This document shows, piece by piece, positions 1 to 8,229 of a DNA stretch of 64,000 nt. Position numbers and translations under genes: made by a program. The notes beneath the pieces were generated by a model. That model worked only from the letters and a program-made list of their open reading frames with translations. It searched no databases and was not told the DNA's origin. Position 1 is the first letter of the stretch, and every line of letters starts with the position of its first letter. Source of the DNA: Paenibacillus glycanilyticus NBRC 16618 (GTDB taxonomy: Bacteria; Bacillota; Bacilli; Paenibacillales; Paenibacillaceae); the NCBI RefSeq assembly GCF_004000805.1, contig NZ_BILY01000011.1, forward strand, positions 108,173 through 172,172, in the 5' to 3' direction.

Positions 1-536
1 ACATCGCCATAGGATGCGCCTTCAAGGCTCATCTTGGACAAAATGTAGTTCGTCGTACCGTTCACGATACCCATAATCTTCGTAATCCGGTCGGAAGAGA
101 AGCCCTCCACCAGCGTACGGATAATCGGGATACCGCCGGCAACGCTTGCTTCGTACAGGACGTCGCAGCCATGCTCCTGCGCTTTCGCCAGAATTTCAGG
201 GCCGTGCAGCGCCATCAGATCCTTATTTGCGGTTACGACATGCTTGCCGCGGGAAAGAGCTTCCATGATGTATTCTTTCGTGGAACCAATGCCGCCCATT
301 ACTTCAACGATAACGTCGATGTCCGGATTGCCGATAATTACCCAAGGATCTTCCGTCAGCTTGTTTGCGTCGATCGAAATGCTGCGGGCTTTGCTTTTAT
401 TTTGCACGAGAATTTTCTCGATCACGATCGGGGAGCCGACCTGGCTTTGCAAATCTTCCTGATGTCCTTCAACAATACGCACTACGCCAGTCCCGACTGT
501 ACCGAGACCAAGCAAACCTATCTTCACTGGCTTCAT
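1..536 (-). CDS. hom: Homoserine dehydrogenase, N-terminal part (runs off the window)
   Basis: Reduces aspartate semialdehyde to homoserine with NAD(P)H, the branch point to threonine and methionine. Only the first ~178 residues are present; the gene continues past base 1. The N-terminus reads MKPVKIGLLGLGTVGTGVV, a Rossmann dinucleotide loop, followed by a KHVVTANKDLMA motif and the MGIVNGTTNYIL segment typical of the family. The ATG at 536 is preceded by GGAGGGAA at good spacing; an ATG 4 nt further upstream is out of frame. It lies 18 nt after pheB, so the two are probably co-transcribed, with the ACT protein upstream. Family assignment is secure; the C-terminal ACT domain cannot be checked here. 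Confidence 0.95.
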   Translation of the reverse strand, partial: MKPVKIGLLGLGTVGTGVVRIVEGHQEDLQSQVGSPIVIEKILVQNKSKARSISIDANKLTEDPWVIIGNPDIDVIVEVMGGIGSTKEYIMEALSRGKHVVTANKDLMALHGPEILAKAQEHGCDVLYEASVAGGIPIIRTLVEGFSSDRITKIMGIVNGTTNYILSKMSLEGASYGD

Positions 537-554
537 ACATTTCCCTCCATCTAA

Positions 555-992
555 TCAACCTTGTCCGATAACGGCAGCTTTACGCACGCCTTCCTGGCTG
601 CGAATGACTTCAATCAGCGTTGTTAGTTCCTCATTCAGCTGTGAAATATCTACGGATATAACGACATTGGCCAAACCCTGCAGCGGTATGCTCTGGTTCA
701 TCGTCAGCACATTCCCTTCAAGGCTTGCCACAAGAGCCAATACCTTAGATAATACACCGGATCGATGCTCCAAATCCATCGCTATCGTCACGATCCGTTC
801 TCTTTCCAGCTCCTGAAGAGCATAGACGCCGTCTTTATACTTATAAAAGGCGCTTCGGCTAAGTCCTACCTTTTCTACCGCCTCATGCACCGTGGACGCC
901 TCGCCCCGGCCAAGCATCTCTTTGACCTGGATCGTCTTCACGATCGCTTCCGGGAGCATATCCTCACGAACGACATAATAACGTTGCGTCAC
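555..992 (-). CDS. pheB: ACT domain-containing protein PheB (UPF0735 family)
   Basis: A 145-residue protein with a short helix-turn-helix-like segment (VHEAVEKVGLSRSAFYKYKD, about residues 36-55) followed by an ACT domain (about 70-142) that normally binds an amino acid as a regulator. In Bacillus the homologue sits beside obg and pheA and has been linked to aromatic amino acid metabolism, but its biochemical role is not settled. Here it stands between obg and hom, so the ACT domain may equally report on threonine or another aspartate-family amino acid; that is inference from position. Length and order match the family. A terminator separates it from obg, so hom and pheB probably form their own unit. 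Confidence 0.9.
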   Translation of the reverse strand: MTQRYYVVREDMLPEAIVKTIQVKEMLGRGEASTVHEAVEKVGLSRSAFYKYKDGVYALQELERERIVTIAMDLEHRSGVLSKVLALVASLEGNVLTMNQSIPLQGLANVVISVDISQLNEELTTLIEVIRSQEGVRKAAVIGQG

Positions 993-1089
993 TATTTCGT
1001 CCTCCCTACAAAGACAGATGTTCTTCTATAATGGACATTATATCGGAATATAAGAAATGCGGCAATAGGTAACTGCGATGCTTTTCAAT

Positions 1090-1113
1090 GAAAAAAGACG
1101 GCCATTGGCCGTC
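1090..1113 (-). terminator. Intrinsic terminator after obg
   Basis: Inverted repeat GACGGCC-ATT-GGCCGTC (1097-1113) followed on the minus strand by a run of six T. It lies just downstream of the obg stop and ends the rplU...obg transcript. The plus strand also has a T-rich tail but no gene reads that way. Confidence 0.85.
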
Positions 1114-1138
1114 TCTCCTCTTTTTTTGCTATATTTCA

Positions 1139-2458
1139 TTAACCGTTATAGTCGCTGCCCTCGAAGAATTCGAACGTAAAGTCGGCAATCTGAACCGTAT
1201 CCCCGTCTCTTGCGCCTTCGCGGCGAAGAGCCGCGTCAACGCCCATTTTGCGCATCATTTGCGCAAAACGCATAATCGCGTCGTACGAGTTCATGTTCAT
1301 GCGCTTCAGATAATTCTCGATTCTTGCGCCCTGCACGACAAAAATCTCGTCTTCGCGGTGAATCGTAAAGCTGTCGTCCTCGCGCTTCTCGAACGTGAAC
1401 ACTTTGCGTTCCGCGACATCCTTCACTTCTTCTACCGATACTTCTTCCGGAACCGAATCCAGCGTATCCGCCGCTTTGTACAGAAGCTCCTGCACGCCTT
1501 GCTTAGTCAGCGAGGAGATCGGCACGATAAGGTATTCCCGGTCGCCGCGAACCTCGTCCAGCTGCTGCTTAAACAGCTCCAGATTGTCGGCCGCCTCCGG
1601 CATATCCATCTTGTTCGCCGCAATGATCTGCGGGCGTTCCGACAGCTTTTCGTTGTATTTCACGAGCTCTTCGTTAATTTTGACCCAATCCTCGAATGGA
1701 TCGCGTCCTTCCGTGCCCGCCATGTCCACGACATGCACGATAACTCTCGTGCGTTCAACATGCCGCAGGAATTCATGGCCAAGCCCTACGCCTTCATGAG
1801 CGCCTTCGATCAAGCCCGGAAGATCAGCCATAACAAAGCTGCGTCCGTCGCCAACGTCTACGACGCCAAGATTAGGCGTAATCGTTGTGAAATGGTACGC
1901 GCCAATCTTGGGCTTGGCACCGGACACAACCGAGAGAAGCGTCGATTTTCCTACGCTCGGAAAGCCCACAAGACCAACGTCCGCCATCACTTTAAGCTCC
2001 AGCGTTACCCAGCGCTCTTGTCCTTCTTCGCCGTTCTCGCAAATATCCGGTGCAGGATTGTTAATCGTTGCGAACCGGATGTTGCCGCGTCCGCCGCGTC
2101 CGCCGCGCGCAACGACAACCTCTTGCCCGTGGCGCGTCATGTCGGCGATAATTTCCTGCGTATCGTCATCCACAATGACAGTTCCCGGAGGGATGCGGAT
2201 GATCATGTCGTCCGCGCTGGCGCCATGCATCGATTTTACTTTGCCGCGCTCTCCTGCCGGTCCTTTGAAATGCTTCTGGTAACGGAAGTCCATCAGCGTT
2301 CTGAGGCCCTCGTCCACCCGGAAAATAACGTCGCCGCCATTTCCGCCGTCGCCGCCCGCAGGTCCGCCTTCAGGCACGTATTTCTCGCGGCGGTAAGACA
2401 CGATCCCGTTGCCCCCGTTGCCGCCTTTTACAAATATCTTCGCTTTATCGACAAACAT
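1139..2458 (-). CDS. obg: GTPase Obg/CgtA
   Basis: Essential ribosome-associated GTPase acting in 50S assembly and stress signalling; in Bacillus also needed for sporulation initiation. The 439 residues show the three expected parts: a glycine-rich Obg fold (1-158, with repeated GGxGG runs), a G domain with Walker [10 protein letters not shown] at 165-173, DLPGLIEGA as G3 and an NKMD G4 motif, and a C-terminal OCT domain (about 360-430). ATG start at 2458. It follows spo0B by 13 nt, matching the conserved rplU-prp-rpmA-spo0B-obg order. Length is normal and no key motif is missing. Confidence 0.97.
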   Translation of the reverse strand: MFVDKAKIFVKGGNGGNGIVSYRREKYVPEGGPAGGDGGNGGDVIFRVDEGLRTLMDFRYQKHFKGPAGERGKVKSMHGASADDMIIRIPPGTVIVDDDTQEIIADMTRHGQEVVVARGGRGGRGNIRFATINNPAPDICENGEEGQERWVTLELKVMADVGLVGFPSVGKSTLLSVVSGAKPKIGAYHFTTITPNLGVVDVGDGRSFVMADLPGLIEGAHEGVGLGHEFLRHVERTRVIVHVVDMAGTEGRDPFEDWVKINEELVKYNEKLSERPQIIAANKMDMPEAADNLELFKQQLDEVRGDREYLIVPISSLTKQGVQELLYKAADTLDSVPEEVSVEEVKDVAERKVFTFEKREDDSFTIHREDEIFVVQGARIENYLKRMNMNSYDAIMRFAQMMRKMGVDAALRREGARDGDTVQIADFTFEFFEGSDYNG

Positions 2459-2471
2459 GTTTTGCCCCCGT

Positions 2472-3224
2472 TCAAGCGCGCCATTCCGCTTTTAATACCA
2501 ATTTCCGCTGCGGATGCTCCACATCGACCGGCAATAAAGACGCGCCTTCCAACTGCTGTTTTATTTTATCCGCAAGCTGTTGCTCGCTGGTTAAGTCGCC
2601 CTCGTAATAAAAAGCTGCAATCAGCATCTCCTCTTCGCGGGAGAGCTGCATAGTAAGCACTGCCGGATCGCCGTATCCTGTCTTCACCGAAAAACGGTAG
2701 GCGTTGATCAGATTGATCAAGGCTTCCGCAATAGGCTTTCCCCCATCTTCCAGCTCGTTCAGGTAAATGCCTTCGTCCAGCTTCACCTGAAGCTGCATGG
2801 CATTGGTGAGGGTACGGAAGGATTGTATATAGCTGATCAGCGACGGAACGCCAAGCTTTGCGATTTGGCTCTCTTCCGTCATTCTAGCCCTTATTTTCTC
2901 CACGTATTCCACGGTTTTATCCAGCTTGTTCATCCGTATGTAACCAAACAATACTTGGAGATCGTTCATCCAATCGTGCCGGTGGTGATTCAGCGTCTTT
3001 ACGCTGGCCGTTTGCAGCATATAGACGGTCCGTGCCAGCCTTTGTTCCTGTTCCTTGCGTTCTGTCCTGATCCAAAATACCGCAGCTGCTATTGTCCATA
3101 AGAGAAAAAGTGCAACCAGCCATACCGAAGAAGGCCAAATGAGCGCAGCCGCACCGGGCAGCACAACGGAAGCCGCTGCCGACTGTCTCGCCATTCTAAT
3201 GCGATCCATCCTGATCGTTCCCAC
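2472..3224 (-). CDS. spo0B: Sporulation initiation phosphotransferase Spo0B, with N-terminal membrane segments
   Basis: Relays phosphate from Spo0F to Spo0A in the sporulation phosphorelay. The signature H-box is [15 protein letters not shown], with the likely phospho-accepting His at about residue 83, followed by the four-helix-bundle partner helix and a degenerate kinase-like C-terminal domain. Unlike the soluble ~190-residue B. subtilis protein, this one begins with ~33 hydrophobic residues (about 18-52), readable as two closely spaced membrane segments with a short PSS turn. The start is uncertain: GTG at 3224 or ATG at 3209, both before the hydrophobic region. Position directly before obg and after rpmA is the classical spo0B location. 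Confidence 0.88.
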   Translation of the reverse strand: MGTIRMDRIRMARQSAAASVVLPGAAALIWPSSVWLVALFLLWTIAAAVFWIRTERKEQEQRLARTVYMLQTASVKTLNHHRHDWMNDLQVLFGYIRMNKLDKTVEYVEKIRARMTEESQIAKLGVPSLISYIQSFRTLTNAMQLQVKLDEGIYLNELEDGGKPIAEALINLINAYRFSVKTGYGDPAVLTMQLSREEEMLIAAFYYEGDLTSEQQLADKIKQQLEGASLLPVDVEHPQRKLVLKAEWRA

Positions 3225-3331
3225 TTTCTGCTTGATTCCTAGCTAAACCAGTATAGCATGCGAATTCGGTAGCCGAAAGATCTAAAACCAAGGTGAAACA
3301 TCTTCGCTATCATAATACTCTTTAAATTAAA

Positions 3332-3362
3332 CAAAAACCCCGGCCTGTTCATCAGGCCGGGG
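3332..3362 (-). terminator. Intrinsic terminator after rpmA
   Basis: Perfect 10-bp stem CCCCGGCCTG/CAGGCCGGGG with a TTCAT loop, followed on the minus strand by TTTTTG. It lies between rpmA and spo0B and probably causes partial termination, lowering spo0B-obg expression relative to the ribosomal genes. Confidence 0.85.
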
Positions 3363-3374
3363 CACTTGGTGCTA

Positions 3375-3686
3375 TTAAGCTTCTACTGCTGCGGCTACCG
3401 GAGCCAGATCAACAGGGTACACGCTCACTTTTTTGCGATCGCGTCCCAGACGTTCGAACTTCACTACGCCTTCAACCAGTGCGAACAGCGTGTCGTCTTT
3501 ACCGATACCCACGTTAGTACCTGGGTGAATCTTCGTACCGCGTTGGCGGAACAAGATGCTGCCAGCGGATACGACTTGACCGTCAGCGCGTTTAGCGCCA
3601 AGACGTTTCGAATGGCTGTCGCGGCCGTTCTTAGTAGAACCTACACCTTTCTTCGATGCGAAAAGCTGAAGATCTAATTTCAACAT
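3375..3686 (-). CDS. rpmA: 50S ribosomal protein L27
   Basis: Large-subunit protein near the peptidyl transferase centre. The 103 residues begin [20 protein letters not shown], the Firmicutes form whose first nine residues (through LQLF) are removed by Prp protease to expose the ASKKGVGS N-terminus that reaches the P-site. The rest carries the standard [15 protein letters not shown] core. An AGGGAGG Shine-Dalgarno lies just upstream of the ATG at 3686. It is the third gene of the rplU-prp-rpmA unit; prp ends 17 nt before. No anomalies. Confidence 0.98.
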   Translation of the reverse strand: MLKLDLQLFASKKGVGSTKNGRDSHSKRLGAKRADGQVVSAGSILFRQRGTKIHPGTNVGIGKDDTLFALVEGVVKFERLGRDRKKVSVYPVDLAPVAAAVEA

Positions 3687-3703
3687 GGTGTTTCCCTCCT
3701 TCT

Positions 3704-4039
3704 TTAAAGAAGTTGATCATGAATTACGACGTATTTGCCGTAAGTTTTTGCGATTGTGCCGAGCATAACGACCATCGATTCGAGCAACAGCTGCACTTTG
3801 TCGTCAATTTCCTTATCCGGCTGCTCCGGAATGTCCGACGATAGCCAGCCATCCTTCATCTTAGCGGGTAATTCCACTGTCGCCAAAGCCTCGATAGCGT
3901 TGACGGTTCCGACCGAAACGGCCGACACCCCGGCGCAGATAATATCCTTGCCGCGGTCTGCATATTTAGCGTGTCCGGAGATCGCGAAAGATACAATCCG
4001 TCTGTCAGCGGCTCTACGTTTCACTGTAACGGAAATCAT
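3704..4039 (-). CDS. prp: Ribosomal-processing cysteine protease Prp
   Basis: Cysteine protease that cleaves the N-terminal extension of L27 between its LQLF and ASKK residues. The 111-residue protein has the conserved [20 protein letters not shown] stretch with catalytic His (about 23) and Cys (about 35). It sits between L21 and L27, the constant arrangement in bacteria whose L27 needs processing, and the L27 here does have the cleavage sequence, so enzyme and substrate are both present. ATG start at 4039, 12 nt after rplU. Confidence 0.95.
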   Translation of the reverse strand: MISVTVKRRAADRRIVSFAISGHAKYADRGKDIICAGVSAVSVGTVNAIEALATVELPAKMKDGWLSSDIPEQPDKEIDDKVQLLLESMVVMLGTIAKTYGKYVVIHDQLL

Positions 4040-4051
4040 AAGAAAGTCCTC

Positions 4052-4363
4052 TTACGCTTGGATTTTCTCGATTGTTACTTTAGTGAACGGTTGACGATGA
4101 CCTTGCTTGCGGCGGTAGTTCTTTTTGGCTTTGTATTTGTAAACGATGATCTTTTGGCCTTTACCTTGTTTCTCGACTTTGCCGGAAACCGTAGCGCCGG
4201 AAACAACTGGAGTACCAGTTACGAGACCTTCGCCGTTAGATACTGCCAATACACGATCAAACGTTACGCTTTCGCCTTCAGTTACGTTCAGTTTTTCGAT
4301 GTAGATTACATCGCCCTCTTGAACTTTGTATTGCTTGCCGCCAGTTTCGATAATTGCGAACAT
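4052..4363 (-). CDS. rplU: 50S ribosomal protein L21
   Basis: 23S rRNA-binding protein of the large subunit. The 103-residue product [20 protein letters not shown] is typical in sequence and length. The ATG at 4363 is chosen because AAGGAGGT lies 8 nt upstream; an in-frame GTG three codons earlier overlaps that Shine-Dalgarno and is unlikely. It is the first gene of the L21-prp-L27 operon and is preceded by its own promoter and a ~110-nt leader. Confidence 0.97.
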   Translation of the reverse strand: MFAIIETGGKQYKVQEGDVIYIEKLNVTEGESVTFDRVLAVSNGEGLVTGTPVVSGATVSGKVEKQGKGQKIIVYKYKAKKNYRRKQGHRQPFTKVTIEKIQA

Positions 4364-4372
4364 GAGTTGCAC

Positions 4373-4485
4373 CTCCTTATTGTCGAAGACTCGCCTAATC
4401 CAGGTGGCTGCAGCAAAAAGCCGCGGCGCTTATACCCGATTGGAGCGGTTCATGCATGTCCACACAGTTATAGGATGAGACATAC
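4373..4485 (-). ncRNA. Candidate L21 leader (rplU 5' untranslated region)
   Basis: The ~110 nt between the predicted transcription start and the rplU Shine-Dalgarno contain G/C-rich complementary stretches (for example GCCGCGGC and GGTGGCTGCAG-like segments). L21 autoregulatory leaders are known upstream of rplU in Firmicutes. Identity with that Rfam family was not tested; a covariance-model search would decide. Confidence 0.45.
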
Positions 4486-4491
4486 TAGAAC

Positions 4492-4520
4492 ATTCTATCA
4501 CACTATGCCTAACCAATCAA
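4492..4520 (-). promoter_or_regulatory. SigA-type promoter of rplU
   Basis: On the minus strand TTGATT (4520-4515) and TAGAAT (4497-4492) are separated by exactly 17 bp. The placement ~120 nt before rplU and just after the rng stop fits transcription of rplU-prp-rpmA. Confidence 0.7.
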
Positions 4521-4527
4521 CTATTAC

Positions 4528-5778
4528 CTAGGAATGAATTGAAGATTTCTTTCCCGTTCCGCCGCATGCCGGGCATCGCTCGGTTAACTGCCGCGCGGCA
4601 TTGTCCCGGGCTTTCCTTCTCGTTAATTCAAGAAGTCCAAGTCTTGTCCAGCCGAACACCGTGCATTTGGTCCGGTCCTTTTTCGCCCATTCCGACAGTC
4701 TGGCCATAACCTTCTCCCGGTTGGACTCATTCTCCATATCAATAAAATCGATAACGATAATGCCGCCTACGTCACGAATCCGAAGCAGCCTTGCGATCTC
4801 GTCCGCCGCTTCCATGTTTGTCTTGAAAACCGTGTCCTCAAGTCCTGTAGCTCCAATGTACTTTGCCGTATTTACGTCAATTACGGTTAAGGCCTCCGTC
4901 TCATCCCAGACGAGGGAGCCGCCGCTTTCAAGACGGATGCGGGACGAAAAAGCCGCCTCAATCTGATCGGTTACCCCAAATCGGTCGAATAAAGAAACCT
5001 TTTCCTTCCGGGCTTCAAACAGCTTCAACCGTCCGGCAAGATGCGGAGTCATCTCTTTCAGAAGCGAGACCGCTTCGCTGTAACGGGAAGGATCGTCCAG
5101 CCACACCTCATCCATATCGTCCGTCAGCGTATCTCTTACCGCCCGACGGAGCAGCCCCGCTTCGCGGTGCAGCTCCGCAGGCGCCTTCGCATGTTCGGAG
5201 CGCTGCAGCACGCTTGTCCACAGCTGACGCAGCTGATCAACGTCGGCTCCAAGCGATTCCTCGCATTCGCCTTCCGCCGCGGTACGCATAATTATGCCTT
5301 CTTCGCCTTGCCTCAGCCGCTCGCCAATCATCCGGATCCGCGATCGTTCGCTTTCGGCCATAATTTTCTTCGATACTCCGACATAACCGGCAATCGGCAT
5401 ATAGACCAGCCAACGGCCAGGCAGCGTAAAATGCGTCGTTACGCGGGCGCCCTTGCTGCCCATCGGTTCCTTCATCACTTGCACAACAAGCTCTTGACCG
5501 GGCTTTACCAGCTCCGTAATGGAGGGTTTGTGCTCCGGCTGTTTCTCCAAATGCGGATGCAACAGATCATCTATGTATAGAAACGCGTTTTTTCCCAGAC
5601 CAATATCTACGAAAGCGGCCTGCATGCCTGGCAGAACATTGACTACTCGTCCCTTGTATACATTACCGACTAATCCGCTGCTCTCCGACTGTTCCATAAA
5701 AAAATCGATAAGCCGACCGTCCATCAGCACGGCGGTCTGCAGCAGCTCGCCGTGTCCGTGCATTAACATCCGCTTCAT
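4528..5778 (-). CDS. rng: Ribonuclease E/G family protein
   Basis: Endoribonuclease for rRNA/mRNA processing. The 416 residues hold an N-terminal S1-like RNA-binding domain (GNVYKGRVVNVLPGMQAAFVD, about 37-57), a 5'-sensor/DNase I-like catalytic core with acidic motifs VIDVNTAKYIG and IIVIDFIDME, and a C-terminal zinc-link CPACGGTG. It lacks the long scaffold tail of E. coli RNase E, so it is RNase G-like in size. B. subtilis uses RNase Y/J and has no such gene, so this is a lineage difference. It stands between spoIVFB and rplU; together with nearby mreBCD and maf this resembles the E. coli mreBCD-maf-rng linkage. ATG at 5778. Confidence 0.92.
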   Translation of the reverse strand: MKRMLMHGHGELLQTAVLMDGRLIDFFMEQSESSGLVGNVYKGRVVNVLPGMQAAFVDIGLGKNAFLYIDDLLHPHLEKQPEHKPSITELVKPGQELVVQVMKEPMGSKGARVTTHFTLPGRWLVYMPIAGYVGVSKKIMAESERSRIRMIGERLRQGEEGIIMRTAAEGECEESLGADVDQLRQLWTSVLQRSEHAKAPAELHREAGLLRRAVRDTLTDDMDEVWLDDPSRYSEAVSLLKEMTPHLAGRLKLFEARKEKVSLFDRFGVTDQIEAAFSSRIRLESGGSLVWDETEALTVIDVNTAKYIGATGLEDTVFKTNMEAADEIARLLRIRDVGGIIVIDFIDMENESNREKVMARLSEWAKKDRTKCTVFGWTRLGLLELTRRKARDNAARQLTERCPACGGTGKKSSIHS

Positions 5779-5862
5779 TCCCGAATATCAACCGCCTTAC
5801 TTTTTGTCATCTACTCTATTCTACACCAAGGCTCCTAAGCGAAAAAGTGGTCTATTTTACCT

Positions 5863-6744
5863 CTATCGAAAAAGTTCGATAACAGCCCGGTTCGGATCCG
5901 GCTCGGTCAAATAGCGGTCAACGATTTCTTTCTCGGGGACAACCTTGACGACTCGGCCTTCCAGTTCCATCAAATAATAGAGATGGTACTGTTCCCGCCA
6001 TAATAGACGAACAACGCCAATAATTGGTTGCTTTAAATTTACAATTATTGGTCGAGCCAGCGCGCCACGCGAGATAGCACGCACGGCAACCTTGTCGCGG
6101 TGCATCAGGAAACGGACGAACAAATACGGCATGTTGCGGTAGTACGTCCAATTCGTCATCAGCAGGAACAAGCCAACGACAAGCAGATTAAGCTGAATGC
6201 CGGTATCCGGCCGGAATGCGGTAGACAATGCATAGCCAATCATCAGTATGCTGAGGCCAATGCTGATCCGGGAGGTCCATTTCATCATGGAATAGTAAGT
6301 AAAGCCATAGCTGAAGGCAGCCTGCATCAACTTGCCTCCATCCAGGGGATAAATAGGCAGCAGGTTAAATAAGCCGATCATGAGATTTGCTTGCCACACG
6401 TAGGAAGCCCATTCCGGATCCCACAAGCCCAGCTGGCCGCAGCCCCAGGCGGCTAGTCCCATCCATACGTTTTGAAGAGGACCCGCGATGGCGATCAACG
6501 CATCCTGCTTGGCCGGAATGCTGCCCGCATCTTCGATCTCCGCAACGCCGCCAAAGGGAAGCAGCTTCACTTCCCGCACCGTCAAATCAAAGCCTCTTGC
6601 AACCACGACATGTCCAATCTCATGGACTAGCACGATCAGAAATAAAGTGAAGAGCTCGGCGAAATAGCCGGTCACAACAGAACCAATCATGACAAGCACA
6701 AACAGCGGATGAACGGACCAGCGGATGCCCTTCCATTTAATCAA
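5863..6744 (-). CDS. spoIVFB: Stage IV sporulation intramembrane metalloprotease SpoIVFB (M50 family)
   Basis: Membrane-embedded site-2 protease that releases active sigma-K in the mother cell. Motifs are HEIGH at residues 41-45 inside a membrane segment and IYPLDGG with the third metal ligand Asp135. Several hydrophobic segments span residues 10-195. The C-terminal ~85 residues (PIIVNLKQPIIGVV onward) resemble the CBS-like domain of SpoIVFB. It overlaps spoIVFA by 8 nt, so the two are translationally coupled, as expected for a protease and its partner. 293 residues is normal. Confidence 0.92.
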   Translation of the reverse strand: MIKWKGIRWSVHPLFVLVMIGSVVTGYFAELFTLFLIVLVHEIGHVVVARGFDLTVREVKLLPFGGVAEIEDAGSIPAKQDALIAIAGPLQNVWMGLAAWGCGQLGLWDPEWASYVWQANLMIGLFNLLPIYPLDGGKLMQAAFSYGFTYYSMMKWTSRISIGLSILMIGYALSTAFRPDTGIQLNLLVVGLFLLMTNWTYYRNMPYLFVRFLMHRDKVAVRAISRGALARPIIVNLKQPIIGVVRLLWREQYHLYYLMELEGRVVKVVPEKEIVDRYLTEPDPNRAVIELFR

Positions 6745-7726
6745 TCGGAATCACGCCCACGGGATCGACGTATTGGTTATTTTGCCGCACGGCAAAATAA
6801 AGAAGACTTGGCTCCTCGCTTGTCGTTTCTTTCAGCGTCCCTATTCCGTCGCCCGCTTCGACCCAATCATTTTGTTTAACGGTTGCCGCCCCCAGCTTGC
6901 CATACACCGAATCACGGCCGTTTGCATGCTCGATTACAACCGTAACGCCGCTGCCGTTCTCCGCTTCGGATACGACCAGGACTCTGCCCGTCTCGATGGC
7001 CGATACCTGCTCCTTGGACGTGCCCGCCAGCTCAACCCCGTTCAGGAGCTCGGCAAAGGTGCGGACGATGGCACCGTCCGGAAGAGGAGACACAACGGGC
7101 AATTCCACTGAACCGTTCGCGGATTCCGCTTCTTTCGCATTATGGTTGAATATCGGAATAAAAGACGGCGCGCCGGCAAAAGTCTCTTTATACCACGTAG
7201 CGACAGCCGTAAAATCCATTTCATCCGTTAAAGCATTTTTGACGATGGCTTGCCCCTTCTGCGCAAGCGGCGATTCATTGTGAAAAACGCCCCAGATCCC
7301 TGCAAACAGAAGGGCCGCTACAATGACCTTCCATTTCAGTTCGCTGCGGAAAAAGGGCCTCTTGCCGCCTCCGTCACCCGACTCGTAGATCGAAGCGAAA
7401 TCGCCTCCATAACGGCCGCCTTTTCCTTTTCCGTCTCCGGACTCCCATCCAAGCCACGGATGCGGATTTGTTTTCCACAGCTTCTCCGGGTCAAGCTCAT
7501 CCCCGCCGCCCGTATCCATGTGATAAGGTACAGGTAAAAAAGACTCCTCCTCGTACCTTGCGTTCTGCTTCTCCCGGACCGGTCTATTTTTGGCCGGCAT
7601 CACCTGATGCTTCTGCTCTTGCATACGCTCCTGCTGCTGCCACAGCTTGGCCTGCTTTTCCTGCTGCTCCAGCAGCTGTCTGATTTTCTCCTGTCGCCGC
7701 TCTCTTATACCGTCTTTTTTACTCAT
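6737..7726 (-). CDS. spoIVFA: SpoIVFA-like protein with degenerate M23 peptidase domain
   Basis: Membrane protein that holds and controls SpoIVFB during sporulation. The 329-residue form begins MSKKDGIRERRQEKI; the ATG at 7726 is chosen for GGGAGG 8 nt upstream rather than a start 17 codons earlier. A charged, Gln-rich N-terminus (coiled-coil-like) is followed by one membrane segment (WKVIVAALLFAGIWGVF) and an extracytoplasmic LytM/M23 fold near the C-terminus. The positions of the active-site HxH are replaced (LLYFAVRQNN instead of HLHFEV-like) and YGKLGA lacks the usual YxHL His, so it is probably not an active peptidase. Overlaps spoIVFB. Confidence 0.88.
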   Translation of the reverse strand: MSKKDGIRERRQEKIRQLLEQQEKQAKLWQQQERMQEQKHQVMPAKNRPVREKQNARYEEESFLPVPYHMDTGGGDELDPEKLWKTNPHPWLGWESGDGKGKGGRYGGDFASIYESGDGGGKRPFFRSELKWKVIVAALLFAGIWGVFHNESPLAQKGQAIVKNALTDEMDFTAVATWYKETFAGAPSFIPIFNHNAKEAESANGSVELPVVSPLPDGAIVRTFAELLNGVELAGTSKEQVSAIETGRVLVVSEAENGSGVTVVIEHANGRDSVYGKLGAATVKQNDWVEAGDGIGTLKETTSEEPSLLYFAVRQNNQYVDPVGVIPID

Positions 7727-7839
7727 CGAATAGCCTCCCTCTCGCAAGACAAGCCGGCTGGCATTGGCGCAGCCCACATTTCCTTTCTACATAAATATGT
7801 GGCCAAGCTGACAAGTATGCTGCGCCAGAAACTGCGCAG

Positions 7840-7947
7840 TTGAATGTTCTTCGATCGCTGTTGTTCCCGGATTCCTTGAATTTACTGGTCAATGGTTGGA
7901 ATCCGGAGAACAAAGGCGAACGCTGCAGCTTCTTCAGAATCATTCAA
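7840..7947 (+). repeat. Structured ~107-nt hairpin repeat, copy A
   Basis: Imperfect long hairpin. The closing stem is TTGAATG (7840-7846) with CATTCAA (7941-7947). TTCT/AGAA and TCGC/GCGA pair further in, and the inner stem is CCGGATTCC (7867-7875) with GGAATCCGG. A ~22-nt loop starts TTGAA. Related copies lie at 8085-8190 (opposite strand) and 52811-52917; stems covary between them. All copies are also preceded by CTGCGC and followed by GCTCCG. No protein-coding potential is apparent. The 7727-8242 intergenic region holds copies A and C, two terminators and no convincing gene. Confidence 0.8.
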
Positions 7948-7971
7948 CTGCTCCGTTTTGGCTTTAGGGCG

Positions 7972-8007
7972 AAAAAAAAGACCGAGCAGGTTTATATATC
8001 TGCTCGG
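7972..8007 (-). terminator. Intrinsic terminator between repeat copies A and C
   Basis: Stem CCGAGCAG (7982-7989) / CTGCTCGG (8000-8007) followed on the minus strand by eight T. It is downstream of the rodA terminator and of repeat copy C in the same direction, so it would end read-through from rodA or a separate short transcript containing copy C. Confidence 0.75.
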
Positions 8008-8084
8008 ACATGGCGGTTTCTTCACGAGCTGGGCGAAAGGCTTCAGCTCTTTTTGAGTTGCAGGTTAAAGGCAAGGGCGGAGCA

Positions 8085-8190
8085 TCAAATGATTCTGGAG
8101 AAACGTAGTGGTCGCTTTTGTGAGGGGATTCCAATCCTATTGGAATGGTTCAAGGAATCCCCGAGCAATGGCGATCGGAAGAACATTTGA
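8085..8190 (-). repeat. Structured ~107-nt hairpin repeat, copy C (inverted relative to A)
   Basis: Read on the minus strand the closing stem is TCAAATG (8190-8184) with CATTTGA (8091-8085), and the inner stem is GGGGATTCC with GGAATCCCC. Both differ from copies A and B yet stay fully paired. The conserved GTTCTTCCGATCGC and CCAGAATCATT segments match the other copies. It lies 40 nt past the rodA terminator and 78 nt before another terminator on the same strand. Confidence 0.8.
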
Positions 8191-8229
8191 GGCGCAGCGC
8201 GCGATCAATTAACCTACCCACCGCATACG

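Noticed and set aside
1088..2653. 521-aa plus-strand open frame
   Set aside because: It is antisense to obg over its length; obg has all GTPase motifs, while this frame has no recognisable domain and a basic, Arg/His-rich composition typical of antisense frames.
7840..8190. 116-aa plus-strand open frame across repeat copies A and C
   Set aside because: Spans two inverted hairpin copies and a terminator; no start signal and no similarity to protein families.
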